Source of the DNA: Synechococcus sp. M16.1
GTDB taxonomy: Bacteria > Cyanobacteriota > Cyanobacteriia > PCC-6307 > Cyanobiaceae
Assembly (NCBI RefSeq): GCF_014279895.1
Contig: NZ_CP047954.1
Span: forward strand, 1,860,001 to 1,924,000
DNA: 64,000 bases
Reading direction: 5' to 3'
The position numbers were made by a program, and so were the translations under genes. This document shows positions 55,910-64,000 of this stretch, one piece after another. Under the pieces are notes generated by a model. It saw only the letters and a list, made by a program, of their open reading frames with translations, was not told the origin of the DNA and ran no database searches. How positions within the stretch are numbered: the stretch's first letter is position 1; each line of letters begins with the position of its first letter.

Positions 55910-57046
55910 CCACTCTCGCCAGCGCTGACGCTGCCATTTCCCCAGCGCGGAGAGGGCCAGGTCGGGGCACAACAGCCAACGCCGTGGTGTCTCCGCCGGC
56001 GGCCAAGGCCGAGTGAGGGCCTCAAGCCGCTGCAGCACCTCTGGGTCAGAACTGCCCACCAAGGCCACCAGCCGCTGCCCCCACTCCGGATCATCTACAG
56101 CAAGAAGCAGCACGGCACTCACCGGCAGCGATGCCGCCTGCAGCGCCGCCATCAAACGCTGCTCCAGCTGCTCGGGGAACACGGTTTCCCCCCCGGAGTG
56201 GATGGCTCCATCGATGCGCCCGGCAATCTGAAGGCTTGGGGTCAACGCGGCCTGATCCCCGGAGCGCCACCAGCCATCGCCATCCCCGAGCGATTCCCAC
56301 CGATCCGGCTGATCAGCCCGCCAACAACCCAGCGCCAACCGATCAGTGCGCACCTCAAGCGCCCCATCAGCGGCCAGCCGCAGCTCCACATCCACCAGCG
56401 GGTCCCCACACCCGGGCTCGCCGGCCAAAAAGCGGTCCGGCGGGAGCGCCGCCACCATCGCCGCCGTCTCCGTGGACCCGTAACAGGGCGCCAGCGGCAG
56501 CTGCAAGGCACGCGCCTGATCCGCCAGCGGAGACGGGAGAGCCGCACCACCGATCCAGATCAGCTGCAGCTGCTGTAAGAAGGCCACCCCATCGGGATGG
56601 GCCAGCAGGCGCGCCAGCTGCGTGGGCACCAAGGACAGCACGGCAGGATTCGTCTCCCAAGCGGGCAGGCCCTGGCAGAACGCGAGCAGTTCGGCGGGGG
56701 TTTTCATCAACCCCGGCTCCAGTTGCTGATGCCCCGCGCCCCAGCAGCGGGCGCGCCAACAAGGCATCAGACCACTCACATGGGCCAGCGGCAGAGGATT
56801 GAGCAGCAGGGTGGAGGCGGGGTCCACGCCGATGCCCGTCAACCAATGGGCGGTGGCGGCGGCCGAACGGTCCAGATGAAGCGAGGGCTGGGCGCAGCAA
56901 CGGCTGCCGCCACTGCTGCCACCACTGCGCACCAGCACCCCCGGTCCCGGCGGCAGCTGATCAATGGGCGCCGCTTCCGCCTCAGGTGACAGGGCCACCC
57001 ACTGCCCCGCCGCCAGCCCCTGCTCCAGCCGCTCGAGCTCGCTCAT
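55880..57046 (-). CDS. menE: O-succinylbenzoate-CoA ligase
   Basis: ATG at 57046 gives 388 residues; the frame extends to 57106 within menC. The ATP-binding loop is VRSGGSSGGSRC (SGGSSGGS), followed by PLPLAHVSGL, APCYGSTETAAM, SGDQAAL, IAGRIDGAIHSGGETVFPEQLE and a C-terminal GKWQRQRW Lys. It is shorter than typical MenE (about 450) through a reduced N-terminus. The start overlaps menC as ATGA. Confidence 0.91.
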   Translation of the reverse strand: MSELERLEQGLAAGQWVALSPEAEAAPIDQLPPGPGVLVRSGGSSGGSRCCAQPSLHLDRSAAATAHWLTGIGVDPASTLLLNPLPLAHVSGLMPCWRARCWGAGHQQLEPGLMKTPAELLAFCQGLPAWETNPAVLSLVPTQLARLLAHPDGVAFLQQLQLIWIGGAALPSPLADQARALQLPLAPCYGSTETAAMVAALPPDRFLAGEPGCGDPLVDVELRLAADGALEVRTDRLALGCWRADQPDRWESLGDGDGWWRSGDQAALTPSLQIAGRIDGAIHSGGETVFPEQLEQRLMAALQAASLPVSAVLLLAVDDPEWGQRLVALVGSSDPEVLQRLEALTRPWPPAETPRRWLLCPDLALSALGKWQRQRWREWLERLDAAEA

Positions 57047-58011
57047 GCCGCCGCGGCCCAGACCCGCTCTGGATCGTTGGAGAACATCGGCCCCGCTGGC
57101 GTCCAACCGGGGGCCAGGCCCGGTGCTGCCGGCGTGGGGCCCTGGGCCTGAAGACCGGCCAAATGCTCCAGCCAGCGCCGACCGATGCCGGTTTCAAACG
57201 CCGTGCTCAGCATCCGTTGGGGCAGCCCCGCCTGCAGCTCCCGCAACAGCAGGCGGGGATCGCCCTCCAGCGCAGGCCGACGCACCTGCCAGCCGCTCCA
57301 GCTACTACGCAGCTCGGGGTGCTGGTGGAGGGATTCATCGAGGGCCACCGGCCCCAGCGCCGCCAACTGCTCCAGGCCGGCTTGATCCTCCACCGCCAGC
57401 GGCTGCTCCAACCAGTCCAAGCGAGGGTCATCGCGCAACCGCTGCATCCAGACCTCAGCCGTGCTGCGATCCCAGCCGCCGTTGGCATCCAGACGCAGCC
57501 GGGCCGTGGGCGGCAGACGCTGGAGCAGCTGCTCGAGCAGCTGACGCTCCAGGCCATCCGGCGCCGTGGCCACCTTCCACTTGAAGGTGCAGTTCTCCAA
57601 GCCACCCATCGATGCCGCAGCAACCTCCAGGGCCGAAAGCATCGCCTCGCCAGCTGGCAGCAACAGCGCCGGGGCAGGGGCCTTCAGCCAGCCCTGGGGC
57701 GCAGCAGCACCCACCACACCCTGCAGCTCCGCCAAGGCCGCCCCAAGGCCAAAACCCAATGGCCCCGGGGCCTCCCGCAACACAGCCTCCAGCTGAGCCT
57801 GAGGAAGCTCGTCCGGCACCGAAGCGAGGGCCTGCTCACAGGCCATGAACTGCTGCGGCTGCAGCGGAGCCACTTCGCCCCAGCCCACGGCCCCCTGCTC
57901 GTCATCCAGCCGCAGCAACCAGCCACAACGCTCCCGCAGCTCGCCGGCAGCCGTGCGCAGCGGCTGCAGCAGGGCAAAGCGGAAGCGGCGACGCTGAAGC
58001 CGGAGCGTCAT
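57043..58011 (-). CDS. menC: o-Succinylbenzoate synthase
   Basis: The protein is 322 residues of the enolase superfamily: FKWKVA (Lys pair), LRLDANGGWD (Asp), DWLEQPL (Glu), PVALDESL (Asp) and STAFETGIGR. It dehydrates SHCHC to OSB in the phylloquinone path. It overlaps menA before and menE after by 4 bases. Confidence 0.92.
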   Translation of the reverse strand: MTLRLQRRRFRFALLQPLRTAAGELRERCGWLLRLDDEQGAVGWGEVAPLQPQQFMACEQALASVPDELPQAQLEAVLREAPGPLGFGLGAALAELQGVVGAAAPQGWLKAPAPALLLPAGEAMLSALEVAAASMGGLENCTFKWKVATAPDGLERQLLEQLLQRLPPTARLRLDANGGWDRSTAEVWMQRLRDDPRLDWLEQPLAVEDQAGLEQLAALGPVALDESLHQHPELRSSWSGWQVRRPALEGDPRLLLRELQAGLPQRMLSTAFETGIGRRWLEHLAGLQAQGPTPAAPGLAPGWTPAGPMFSNDPERVWAAAA

Positions 58012-58952
58012 CCGCCCGTCCAGACGCGCGCCAGAGCCAGGCCCGCACTCATCCCCAGACCATTCCAGCCCTGGAAGCGCAGGGCCAGAAACTTACTGCC
58101 ACTGATCAGCTCCGGCCTGTCGTGGTGGCGCTGGAGCAGACGCATCAGCTGCACACCGGCAGGAAGGCCGAGAGCGCTCAACAACACCGTCGGAGGCCAG
58201 TCTCCGTGCAGCACGGGCACCCACTCCAACGCCAGCGTCAAGGCCACAAACCAGGGCACCAAAGCCGCCGCCCGGGCCGTGCCCAGACGCACCACCGGCG
58301 AGCGTTTGCCATGGGCGGCGTCCTCCTCCACCTGATGGAAGTGGGAGCAGAACAACACCAGGGTGGTCGCCAGGGCGGGGCCTGATCCCAAGATCCAGGC
58401 CGTGCCCCAAGGGATTGATGCTGCCCCCCGGGGCTGCAGCACCACAAGGGCCGCTGCGGTGGCAAAAGGCCCAAAGGCCAGCCAGCACAGGGGCTCACCC
58501 AGGCCGCGGTAGCCCAGGCGGAACGGCGGGCCCTGATACACGTAACCCAGGCCGCAGCACACCAACACCAAGGCCAGCACGGCCTGGCTGCTGTTCCAGG
58601 CCAACCCGGCCATCACCAGCAAGCCCAGCACCAGAGCAGCGGTCGCCCCCAGGGCGACACGGTCCCGGCGGCCGGTGAGGTTCACCACGGAATGGGGTTT
58701 ACCGGTGGCATCCACACCCGTGGCCGCGTCAAAAACATCGTTGCTGAGGTTTTCCCAAAGCAACAGCAGGATGGCCGCCAGCACAAAGCCCCCCAACTGG
58801 AGCCAGCGCAGGGAGCCCGCCACCCCGAACTGCCATCCAGCCGCCAGCAGCACAGGCATCACGGCAACGGAATACATCGGCCACTTGATCGCTGCCTTCC
58901 ACAAACGGCGCCGATCGGCGTAACGGGATGCGACAGCCTGCGGCTCAGACAT
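58008..58952 (-). CDS. menA: 1,4-dihydroxy-2-naphthoate phytyltransferase
   Basis: ATG at 58952 gives 314 residues, beginning MSEPQAVASRYADRRRLWKAAIKWPMYSVA. About eight helices are seen, with the prenyltransferase Asp-rich motif LLLWENLSNDVFDAATGVDATGKPHSV and a second HFHQVEEDAAHGKRSPVVRLG. It attaches phytyl to DHNA for phylloquinone, the A1 acceptor of PSI. It heads menA-menC-menE and diverges from menF, with 70 bases between. Confidence 0.92.
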   Translation of the reverse strand: MSEPQAVASRYADRRRLWKAAIKWPMYSVAVMPVLLAAGWQFGVAGSLRWLQLGGFVLAAILLLLWENLSNDVFDAATGVDATGKPHSVVNLTGRRDRVALGATAALVLGLLVMAGLAWNSSQAVLALVLVCCGLGYVYQGPPFRLGYRGLGEPLCWLAFGPFATAAALVVLQPRGAASIPWGTAWILGSGPALATTLVLFCSHFHQVEEDAAHGKRSPVVRLGTARAAALVPWFVALTLALEWVPVLHGDWPPTVLLSALGLPAGVQLMRLLQRHHDRPELISGSKFLALRFQGWNGLGMSAGLALARVWTGG

Positions 58953-59022
58953 GGACAGGACCCGTTCCCGCAGGGCGAAGACCCATACATTTGAGCAGTA
59001 ACCCTGGCCGGAAACGCCGCGG

Positions 59023-60429
59023 ATGTCGGCTGATTGTTGTTTCAGCACCCTCCTCTCCGCTGCCCAGCGGGGATGGTTGGCCTGTGACGGCGATGAAGCT
59101 CTGCTCAGCCTGGCCCTGCCGATCGAAGGGATCGACCCGCTTCTGGCCTTGCCGCAGCTGGCGGAGCAGGAAAGCCTGCAGGTGCTGTGGGACAGCGCGC
59201 CAGGCCTCTGCCTGGCTGCCGCAGGGCCCTGCCAGGAACTGGAGCTGGCCGGCAGCCGTCGCTTTGAGCAGGCCCAGCGCTTCGCCGACCTCTGCCTGAG
59301 CCGGCTGCACGACACGGCAGCGGACAGCCCAGCCCATGCTCGGCCCCGGGTGCTGCTGCGCTTCCGCTTCTTTGATCAGGTGAGTGAGCGCCGCCGCAGT
59401 GAAGCGGTGGTGCCATCGGTGCAGGCCGTGCTGCCCCGCTGGCAACTCAGCCGTCAGGGACGCCGCGGCTGGCTGCGGCTGAATGGGGTCGTGAGCAGTG
59501 CAGCGGACTGCCGCGAGCTGGCGGAACAGCTCTGGCTCAAGCATGAACAGCTGCTCAAGACGCCAACGACGCCACCCCCCCTCAAGCCCCAGGCGCTGGT
59601 GGCGGCAACGGAACCGGAAACCTGGCGGCAGCGCTACGCCGCAGCCCTCACCCGCGGCATTGATCTGGTCAACAGCGGTGACCTGCACAAACTCGTGCTG
59701 GCGGTGCGGCACCGCATTGTTCTGGCCGACACCTTCGACCCCTTGCCGCTGTTGAAGCGGCTGCGACGGCAGCAGGCCGGCAGCTGCCGCTTCCTCTGGC
59801 AGCGTCACACCGGTGATGCCTTCTTCGGTGCATCGCCGGAACGGCTGCTCAGCCTGCGCGCCGGTTGGCTGCGCAGCGATGCCCTGGCCGGCACGGCGGG
59901 GCAAGGGGATTCCGGGGCGCAGCTGCTGCGCTCCGACAAAGACCGCCGCGAACATGAATTGGTGGTGGAAACCATCACCGACCAACTGCGCCGCAACGGC
60001 TTGACCCCCCGCCGCCGCCGCCAACCCCAACTGGCCCGCCACGGCAACCTCACCCACCTGCACACCCCGATCACGGCCGAAACCCAGGGTCAGCCCGTGC
60101 TGGCGCTGGCTGAACAGCTGCACCCCACCCCGGCCGTTGCCGGGTTGCCGCGACGCGACGCGATGGCCTGGTTGCGCACCCTCGAACCCTTCGAACGGGG
60201 CAGTTACGCAGCGCCGATTGGCTGGATCGACAGCGCTGGTGATGCGGAACTGCGGGTGGCGATCCGCTGCGGTCACGCTCGGGGCTGTGAGCTGGATCTC
60301 ACCGCCGGCGCCGGCCTGGTGCGGGGGTCCGTTGCCGAGCGGGAACTTCAGGAAGTGGGGCTGAAGCTGGCCGTGCTGGCGGACCAGCTGGAACTTCAGA
60401 CCAGCGCGCGCAACCGCTCGATCGTCTGA
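59023..60429 (+). CDS. menF: Isochorismate synthase
   Basis: The protein is 468 residues of the chorismate-binding family: [70 protein letters not shown] and [27 protein letters not shown]. It makes isochorismate from chorismate, the first phylloquinone step. The 3' end overlaps gshB by 34 bases on the opposite strand. Confidence 0.93.
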   Translation: MSADCCFSTLLSAAQRGWLACDGDEALLSLALPIEGIDPLLALPQLAEQESLQVLWDSAPGLCLAAAGPCQELELAGSRRFEQAQRFADLCLSRLHDTAADSPAHARPRVLLRFRFFDQVSERRRSEAVVPSVQAVLPRWQLSRQGRRGWLRLNGVVSSAADCRELAEQLWLKHEQLLKTPTTPPPLKPQALVAATEPETWRQRYAAALTRGIDLVNSGDLHKLVLAVRHRIVLADTFDPLPLLKRLRRQQAGSCRFLWQRHTGDAFFGASPERLLSLRAGWLRSDALAGTAGQGDSGAQLLRSDKDRREHELVVETITDQLRRNGLTPRRRRQPQLARHGNLTHLHTPITAETQGQPVLALAEQLHPTPAVAGLPRRDAMAWLRTLEPFERGSYAAPIGWIDSAGDAELRVAIRCGHARGCELDLTAGAGLVRGSVAERELQEVGLKLAVLADQLELQTSARNRSIV

Positions 60430-61319
60430 TCAGCCAACGGCTGGTTCATCAGCCTCTCCACTTCCCGCACCCCGGTGGGGCTGGTGACGTTGATTTCGCT
60501 GAGCATGCCGCCGATCACGTCAATGCCAACGAAGAACAACCCCTCTGCCCGCAGCGCCGGGGCCAGAGCAGCGCAGATCTGACGTTCCCGCTCGGTGAGT
60601 TCCGTGGCTTCCGCCTGGCCACCCACGGCCAGATTGCTGCGGAATTCTCCGGCTGAAGGACGCCGGTTGATCGCCCCCAGGGGATCGCCGTCCACCAGCA
60701 GGATGCGCTTGTCACCCTCGCTCACGGACGGCAGAAAGGCCTGGGCCATCACCGGCAGGCGTTCCTGCTCCGTCACCAGCTCCAGCAGAGCCTTCAAGCC
60801 CGGCGCCTGGCCGTTGACCCGAATCACCCCCAGGCCGGCACGACCCCCCAAGGGTTTGAGCACGATCTCCTGCTGCTCCTGGGCAAACAACAGCAGTTCA
60901 GACACCCGCCCCGCCACCAGCGTGGGGGCCATCCAACGGCTGAAGCGCAAGGCCCCCAGCTTTTCGTTCCAGCTGCGCAGCGCACTGGGGCGATTGAGCA
61001 CCCGCACCCCCGCTCGCTCCGCCACCTCCAGAAGATGGGTGGCGTACAGATACGCCTCATCCACCGGCGGATCCTTGCGCATCCAGATCACGTCAAACCC
61101 AGCCAGCGCCTGACGTTCAGCCACCCCAACCGTGATCCAGGGCTCCGGCGTCACCGGAAGGGCAATCGCGAGGGGTTCATCGCCCCGTGCAATCAGATCG
61201 GAGGGCGTGCAGGCCCACACCTCATCGCCGGCGCGATGGGCGGCCTGCATCAGCGCAGCAGAGGAGTCCTTGGCTGGATTGATCTGCCCCAGCGGATCCA
61301 GAACAAACAGCTGGCGCAT
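60396..61319 (-). CDS. gshB: Glutathione synthetase
   Basis: The protein is 307 residues, an ATP-grasp enzyme: [93 protein letters not shown] and [25 protein letters not shown]. It joins gamma-Glu-Cys and Gly. It follows grxC by 3 bases, a glutathione operon. Confidence 0.96.
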   Translation of the reverse strand: MRQLFVLDPLGQINPAKDSSAALMQAAHRAGDEVWACTPSDLIARGDEPLAIALPVTPEPWITVGVAERQALAGFDVIWMRKDPPVDEAYLYATHLLEVAERAGVRVLNRPSALRSWNEKLGALRFSRWMAPTLVAGRVSELLLFAQEQQEIVLKPLGGRAGLGVIRVNGQAPGLKALLELVTEQERLPVMAQAFLPSVSEGDKRILLVDGDPLGAINRRPSAGEFRSNLAVGGQAEATELTERERQICAALAPALRAEGLFFVGIDVIGGMLSEINVTSPTGVREVERLMNQPLADQTIERLRALV

Positions 61320-61322
61320 CGA

Positions 61323-61580
61323 TCAGGCCTTCAGCAGCGCATCGAGCTCACCGGCGCGATCCAGGGCATGGAGGTCGTCACAGCCACCGATGTGGCGATC
61401 GTCGATGTACACCTGCGGAACACTGCGGCGACCATCACCCCGCGCCGCCATGGCATCCCGAGCCGGCTCATCCCCATCCACGCTGTGTTCGGTGTAGCTC
61501 ACCCCTTTGCGGTCCAGAAGCCCCTTGGCGCGGACGCAGAACGGGCATGTTTGCCAGGTGTAGATCTCAACCTTGGCCAT
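61323..61580 (-). CDS. grxC: Glutaredoxin 3
   Basis: The protein is 85 residues. The redox-active site is TCPFC (C12, C15), followed by RAKGLLDRKGVSYTEHSVD, SVPQVYIDDRHIGGCDDLHAL with the cis-Pro and GG glutathione-binding elements. It reduces disulfides with glutathione made by GshB, its downstream partner. Confidence 0.96.
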   Translation of the reverse strand: MAKVEIYTWQTCPFCVRAKGLLDRKGVSYTEHSVDGDEPARDAMAARGDGRRSVPQVYIDDRHIGGCDDLHALDRAGELDALLKA

Positions 61581-61657
61581 TGCGTTGCTGATGCCGATGG
61601 TCGGATCCTATGCAGCTACTGCACTGATAGCGTCAGAGGCTGATCAGGACCGAGTCC

Positions 61658-62786
61658 TTGCTGGATCTCACCGACTTCAAACGCGATCTCTCCGAGCTCA
61701 CTGACCGCCTGGGCAATGCCCAGGACTGTCTTTGACGTTCCTGCACTGAACGCCAGGCAACAGGATCTCGAACAACTCGCGGCCCAGCCCGATTTCTGGG
61801 ACGACCAGCAGAACGCCCAGAAGCAGATGCGGCGTCTGGATGAGGTGAAGGCCCAGCTGTCTCAGCTGGCCGGATGGCGCGGTGCGGTCGACGACGCCCA
61901 GGCCACCCTTGAGCTTTATGAGCTGGAGCCCGATGAGGACCTGCTCCAGGAAGCTCAAAACGGACTGAACCAGTTGCGCCAGGGGCTGGACCGCTGGGAA
62001 CTGGAGCGCCTGCTCAGCGGCGAATACGACAAAGAGGGTGCCGTGCTCAGCATCAATGCGGGGGCTGGCGGAACAGACGCCCAGGACTGGGCCCAGATGC
62101 TGCTGCGGATGTACACCCGCTGGGCGGAAGACCACGGCATGAAGGTGACCGTGGATGAACTCTCCGAAGGGGAGGAAGCCGGGATCAAGAGCTGCACGAT
62201 CGAAATCGAAGGGCGCTACGCCTACGGCTATCTGCGCAACGAAAAGGGCACCCACCGCCTGGTGCGCATCTCACCGTTCAACGCCAACGACAAGCGCCAG
62301 ACCAGCTTTGCCGGTGTGGAGGTAATGCCCAAAATCGAAGAGGACGTCAAGCTCGACATTCCCGAAAAGGACCTGGAGATCACCACCAGCCGCTCCGGAG
62401 GCGCCGGTGGCCAGAACGTGAACAAGGTGGAAACGGCTGTGCGGATCCTGCACATCCCGACCGGGCTGTTTGTGCGCTGCACCCAGGAGCGGTCCCAGCT
62501 CCAGAACAAGGAGAAGGCGATGGCATTGCTGATGGCCAAATTGCTGGTGATCGCCCAGGAGCAACGGGCGGCCGAAATTGCCGACATCCGCGGCGACATC
62601 GTTGAAGCGGCCTGGGGCAACCAGATTCGCAACTACGTGTTTCAGCCATACCAAATGGTGAAAGACCTGCGCACTAATGAAGAAACCAACGATGTGCAAG
62701 CGGTGATGGATGGGGCCCTCGACCCCTTCATCGATGCCTGTTTACGCCAGGGTGTCGACAGCCCCGGCGCCGACGCCGATTCCTGA
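61658..62786 (+). CDS. prfB: Peptide chain release factor 2, with programmed +1 frameshift
   Basis: Reading requires two frames. From TTG at 61658, 25 codons end in CTT TGA at 61730-61735 ([25 protein letters not shown]). Slipping +1 at CTT continues with GAC at 61734 as [22 protein letters not shown] to the stop at 62786, 375 residues in all. SPF in [11 protein letters not shown] is the RF2 tripeptide anticodon, and GGQ in [12 protein letters not shown] drives hydrolysis. RF2 recognises UGA and UAA, so low RF2 allows slippage past the UGA. TTG is the only usual start after the in-frame TAG at 61628. It diverges from grxC. Confidence 0.92.
61730..61736 (+). promoter_or_regulatory. prfB: Programmed +1 frameshift site of prfB (CTT TGA C)
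   Basis: CTTTGAC is the canonical RF2 autoregulatory shift site. It lies at codons 25-26, the same place as in other bacteria. A purine stretch CAGGAC sits just upstream at 61721-61726 and could act as the weak internal Shine-Dalgarno stimulator, though its spacing is longer than the classic 3 bases. Confidence 0.93.
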
Positions 62787-62790
62787 TCCC

Positions 62791-62955
62791 ATGGCCAGCG
62801 AGAGCACCCCACCGCCGAGCTTCGTTAAACAGGCCATGCGCAACATGGTGCGCAAGGGCAGCAAGAGCCTGTTCCATTTCGGCCTCACGGCCATGGGATT
62901 CCTTGGCTTCATCACCCTCGTGGCTTGGCTGGGGCGGCCGACCCTGCCGGGCTAG
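62791..62955 (+). CDS. DUF3285 small membrane protein
   Basis: ATG at 62791 gives 54 residues. PSFVKQAMRNMVRKGSKSLFHFGLTAMGFLGFITLVAWLG has the basic segment and single helix of DUF3285 proteins of cyanobacteria. The function is unknown. It begins 4 bases after prfB and ends 2 bases before ybeY, so the three form a tight run. Confidence 0.85.
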   Translation: MASESTPPPSFVKQAMRNMVRKGSKSLFHFGLTAMGFLGFITLVAWLGRPTLPG

Positions 62956-62957
62956 GC

Positions 62958-63476
62958 ATGGAGCTCGACCTCGCACTGGATCGGGAGGGGGTGACGCTGC
63001 AACCCTCCGACAGCACCGATCTGCTCGATGAAACGGCCTGGCTCCAGCAGCTGGAGCACTGGCTCAACAGCATCTGCGGCAATGCAAGCCTCGACTGCCC
63101 AACCCTGGTGCGTTCGGCGGACGAGCTCAGCCTGGGGCTGCGCTTCACCGATGACGCCACCATCGCGGATCTGAACAGCTCCTGGCGCCAGAAAACAGGC
63201 CCCACGGATGTGTTGTCCTTTGCCGCCCTCGATGACGCTGGCGACTGGATGGAAGGCCCCAGCATCGAACTGGGAGACATCGTCGTCTCCCTGGAGACGG
63301 CCCGGCGTCAGGCCCAGGAACAGGGGCACAGCCTTCAGCGGGAATTGCGCTGGCTGGTGAGCCATGGCCTGCTGCACCTGCTGGGCTGGGACCATCCCGA
63401 CGACACCAGCCTTGCCGCAATGCTGGCCCTGCAGGAGAGACTTCTTGGGGATGGGTGGCCTGGACAACCCGGGTAG
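62958..63476 (+). CDS. ybeY: Endoribonuclease YbeY
   Basis: ATG at 62958 gives 172 residues. The metal site is HGLLHLLGWDH (three His), preceded by LSLGLRFTDDATIADLNSSWRQKTGPTDVLSFA and GDIVVSLETA. YbeY matures 16S rRNA and guards ribosome quality. It is followed by dgkA after 47 bases, a common gene pair. Confidence 0.95.
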   Translation: MELDLALDREGVTLQPSDSTDLLDETAWLQQLEHWLNSICGNASLDCPTLVRSADELSLGLRFTDDATIADLNSSWRQKTGPTDVLSFAALDDAGDWMEGPSIELGDIVVSLETARRQAQEQGHSLQRELRWLVSHGLLHLLGWDHPDDTSLAAMLALQERLLGDGWPGQPG

Positions 63477-63523
63477 CCTTCGGAAAGGGGGCGTGTGCCC
63501 TGCGGAGGAGAAGTTCTGTTCCG

Positions 63524-63988
63524 ATGACCACCGAATCGCCCCGGACACGAACCGCAGATGCAGCTTCCGAAGAGGTGGCCATGGTGCCCAATGCCATGCG
63601 ACGTCGGGGCAGCTGGCGCATTGCCGGCGATCTGCCGGCGAGCTTTCGCTATGCCGCTCAGGGCCTGGGCTACGCCTTCCTCACCCAGCGCAACTTCCGC
63701 ATCCATGTGGTGACGGGGCTGGTGGTGTTCGGCCTGGCCACCTGGCTGCAACTGGATCTGATCCGCCTGGCCGTGCTGGTGCTTACGGTGGCTGCCGTTC
63801 TGGTGTTGGAGCTGCTGAACACAGCGATGGAAGCGGTGGTGGATCTGGCCGTCGGTCGGCGCTATCACCCCTTGGCCCGCATCGCCAAAGACTGCGCTGC
63901 TGCCGCCGTGCTGACGGCCGCCATCAGCTCTTTGCTGATCGCTCTGTTTCTCCTGCTTCCGCCGATCCTGCTCCGCCTGGGGCTCTGA
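63524..63988 (+). CDS. dgkA: Diacylglycerol kinase family protein
   Basis: ATG at 63524 gives 154 residues; a GGAGGAG stretch lies upstream at about 63504-63510. The frame reaches back to 63455 inside ybeY. Three helices follow, with FRYAAQGLGYAFLTQRNFRIHVVTGL, ELLNTAMEAVVDLAVGRRYHPLARIAKDCAAAAV and the conserved Glu/Asn/Asp set of DgkA. It phosphorylates diacylglycerol or undecaprenol. The gene ends 12 bases before the window edge. Confidence 0.92.
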   Translation: MTTESPRTRTADAASEEVAMVPNAMRRRGSWRIAGDLPASFRYAAQGLGYAFLTQRNFRIHVVTGLVVFGLATWLQLDLIRLAVLVLTVAAVLVLELLNTAMEAVVDLAVGRRYHPLARIAKDCAAAAVLTAAISSLLIALFLLLPPILLRLGL

Positions 63989-64000
63989 CTCCCGATTCGC

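Overview
The window looks like chromosomal DNA of a marine picocyanobacterium, most like marine Synechococcus/Cyanobium. This rests on gene content: photosystem II D2 (psbD), eight NDH-1 subunits, crtP-crtB, chlM, phylloquinone (men) genes, the cyanobacterial regulators RpaA, RpaB, RbcR and PedR, and Ycf3 and Ycf34. Supporting signs are the high GC, very tight packing with many 4-base ATGA/GTGA/TTGA overlaps, and frequent GTG/TTG starts. I saw no insertion sequence, prophage, CRISPR array or obvious foreign island. No gene-free stretch exceeds about 250 bases. Species-level identity was not tested.

Layout. 1-3041: three membrane proteins of unknown function, including a DUF2079 gene cut by the left edge. 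3092-5376: a solitary psbD with its own terminator, a UPF0367 gene, an ECF-type ATPase and tRNA-Asn. 5625-13165: the response regulators rpaA and rpaB flank a copper ATPase-tmk-holB operon, ycf3 and radA. 13146-17087: plsX-fabH-fabD-plsC, a lipid initiation operon behind rpaB. 17050-24664: a DUF218 protein, tsaB, ycf34, CCA-adding enzyme, an RRM RNA-binding protein with an in-frame stop before a coding-like tail, crtB and crtP, ndhM, a DUF3172 protein and rbcR. 24746-31903: an NnrU/Z-ISO-like protein, ndhF, ndhD, a LapA-domain protein, scpA and a CugP-like nucleotidyltransferase. 31884-37576: metF, pedR, a CYTH protein, nadK and ndhE-G-I-A in reverse order. 37601-48803: gltA, sixA-like, a DUF3352 protein, rhodanese, hrcA, trpB, a SUI1 factor, cysC, an AI-2E transporter, a membrane protein fused by overlap to purE, nagA and chlM. 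48767-54718: an RluA-family protein, a LuxR-type response regulator, a secreted protein, a cysteine desulfurase, rsmH, ndhH and a DUF2752 protein. 54723-60429: a membrane protein and the phylloquinone cluster (thioesterase, menE, menC, menA, menF). 60396-64000: gshB, grxC, prfB with a programmed +1 frameshift, a DUF3285 protein, ybeY and dgkA.

The genes are mainly thylakoid electron transport (PSII, NDH-1, phylloquinone, carotenoid and chlorophyll synthesis) plus regulators tied to light and redox state (RpaA, RpaB, PedR, RbcR), with housekeeping genes between them.

Most notable observations: (i) the RRM gene stops at a TAA directly before an in-frame segment that looks like the normal C-terminus of the family; (ii) prfB carries the CTT TGA C frameshift site, which hides its N-terminus; (iii) two membrane proteins 43 kb apart share LD[DE]x4H[DE] and EEx5GI, pointing to an uncharacterised family; (iv) a RluA-family enzyme has HRLGR where the catalytic aspartate of HRLDR is expected. 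I did not find a clearly new multi-gene system.
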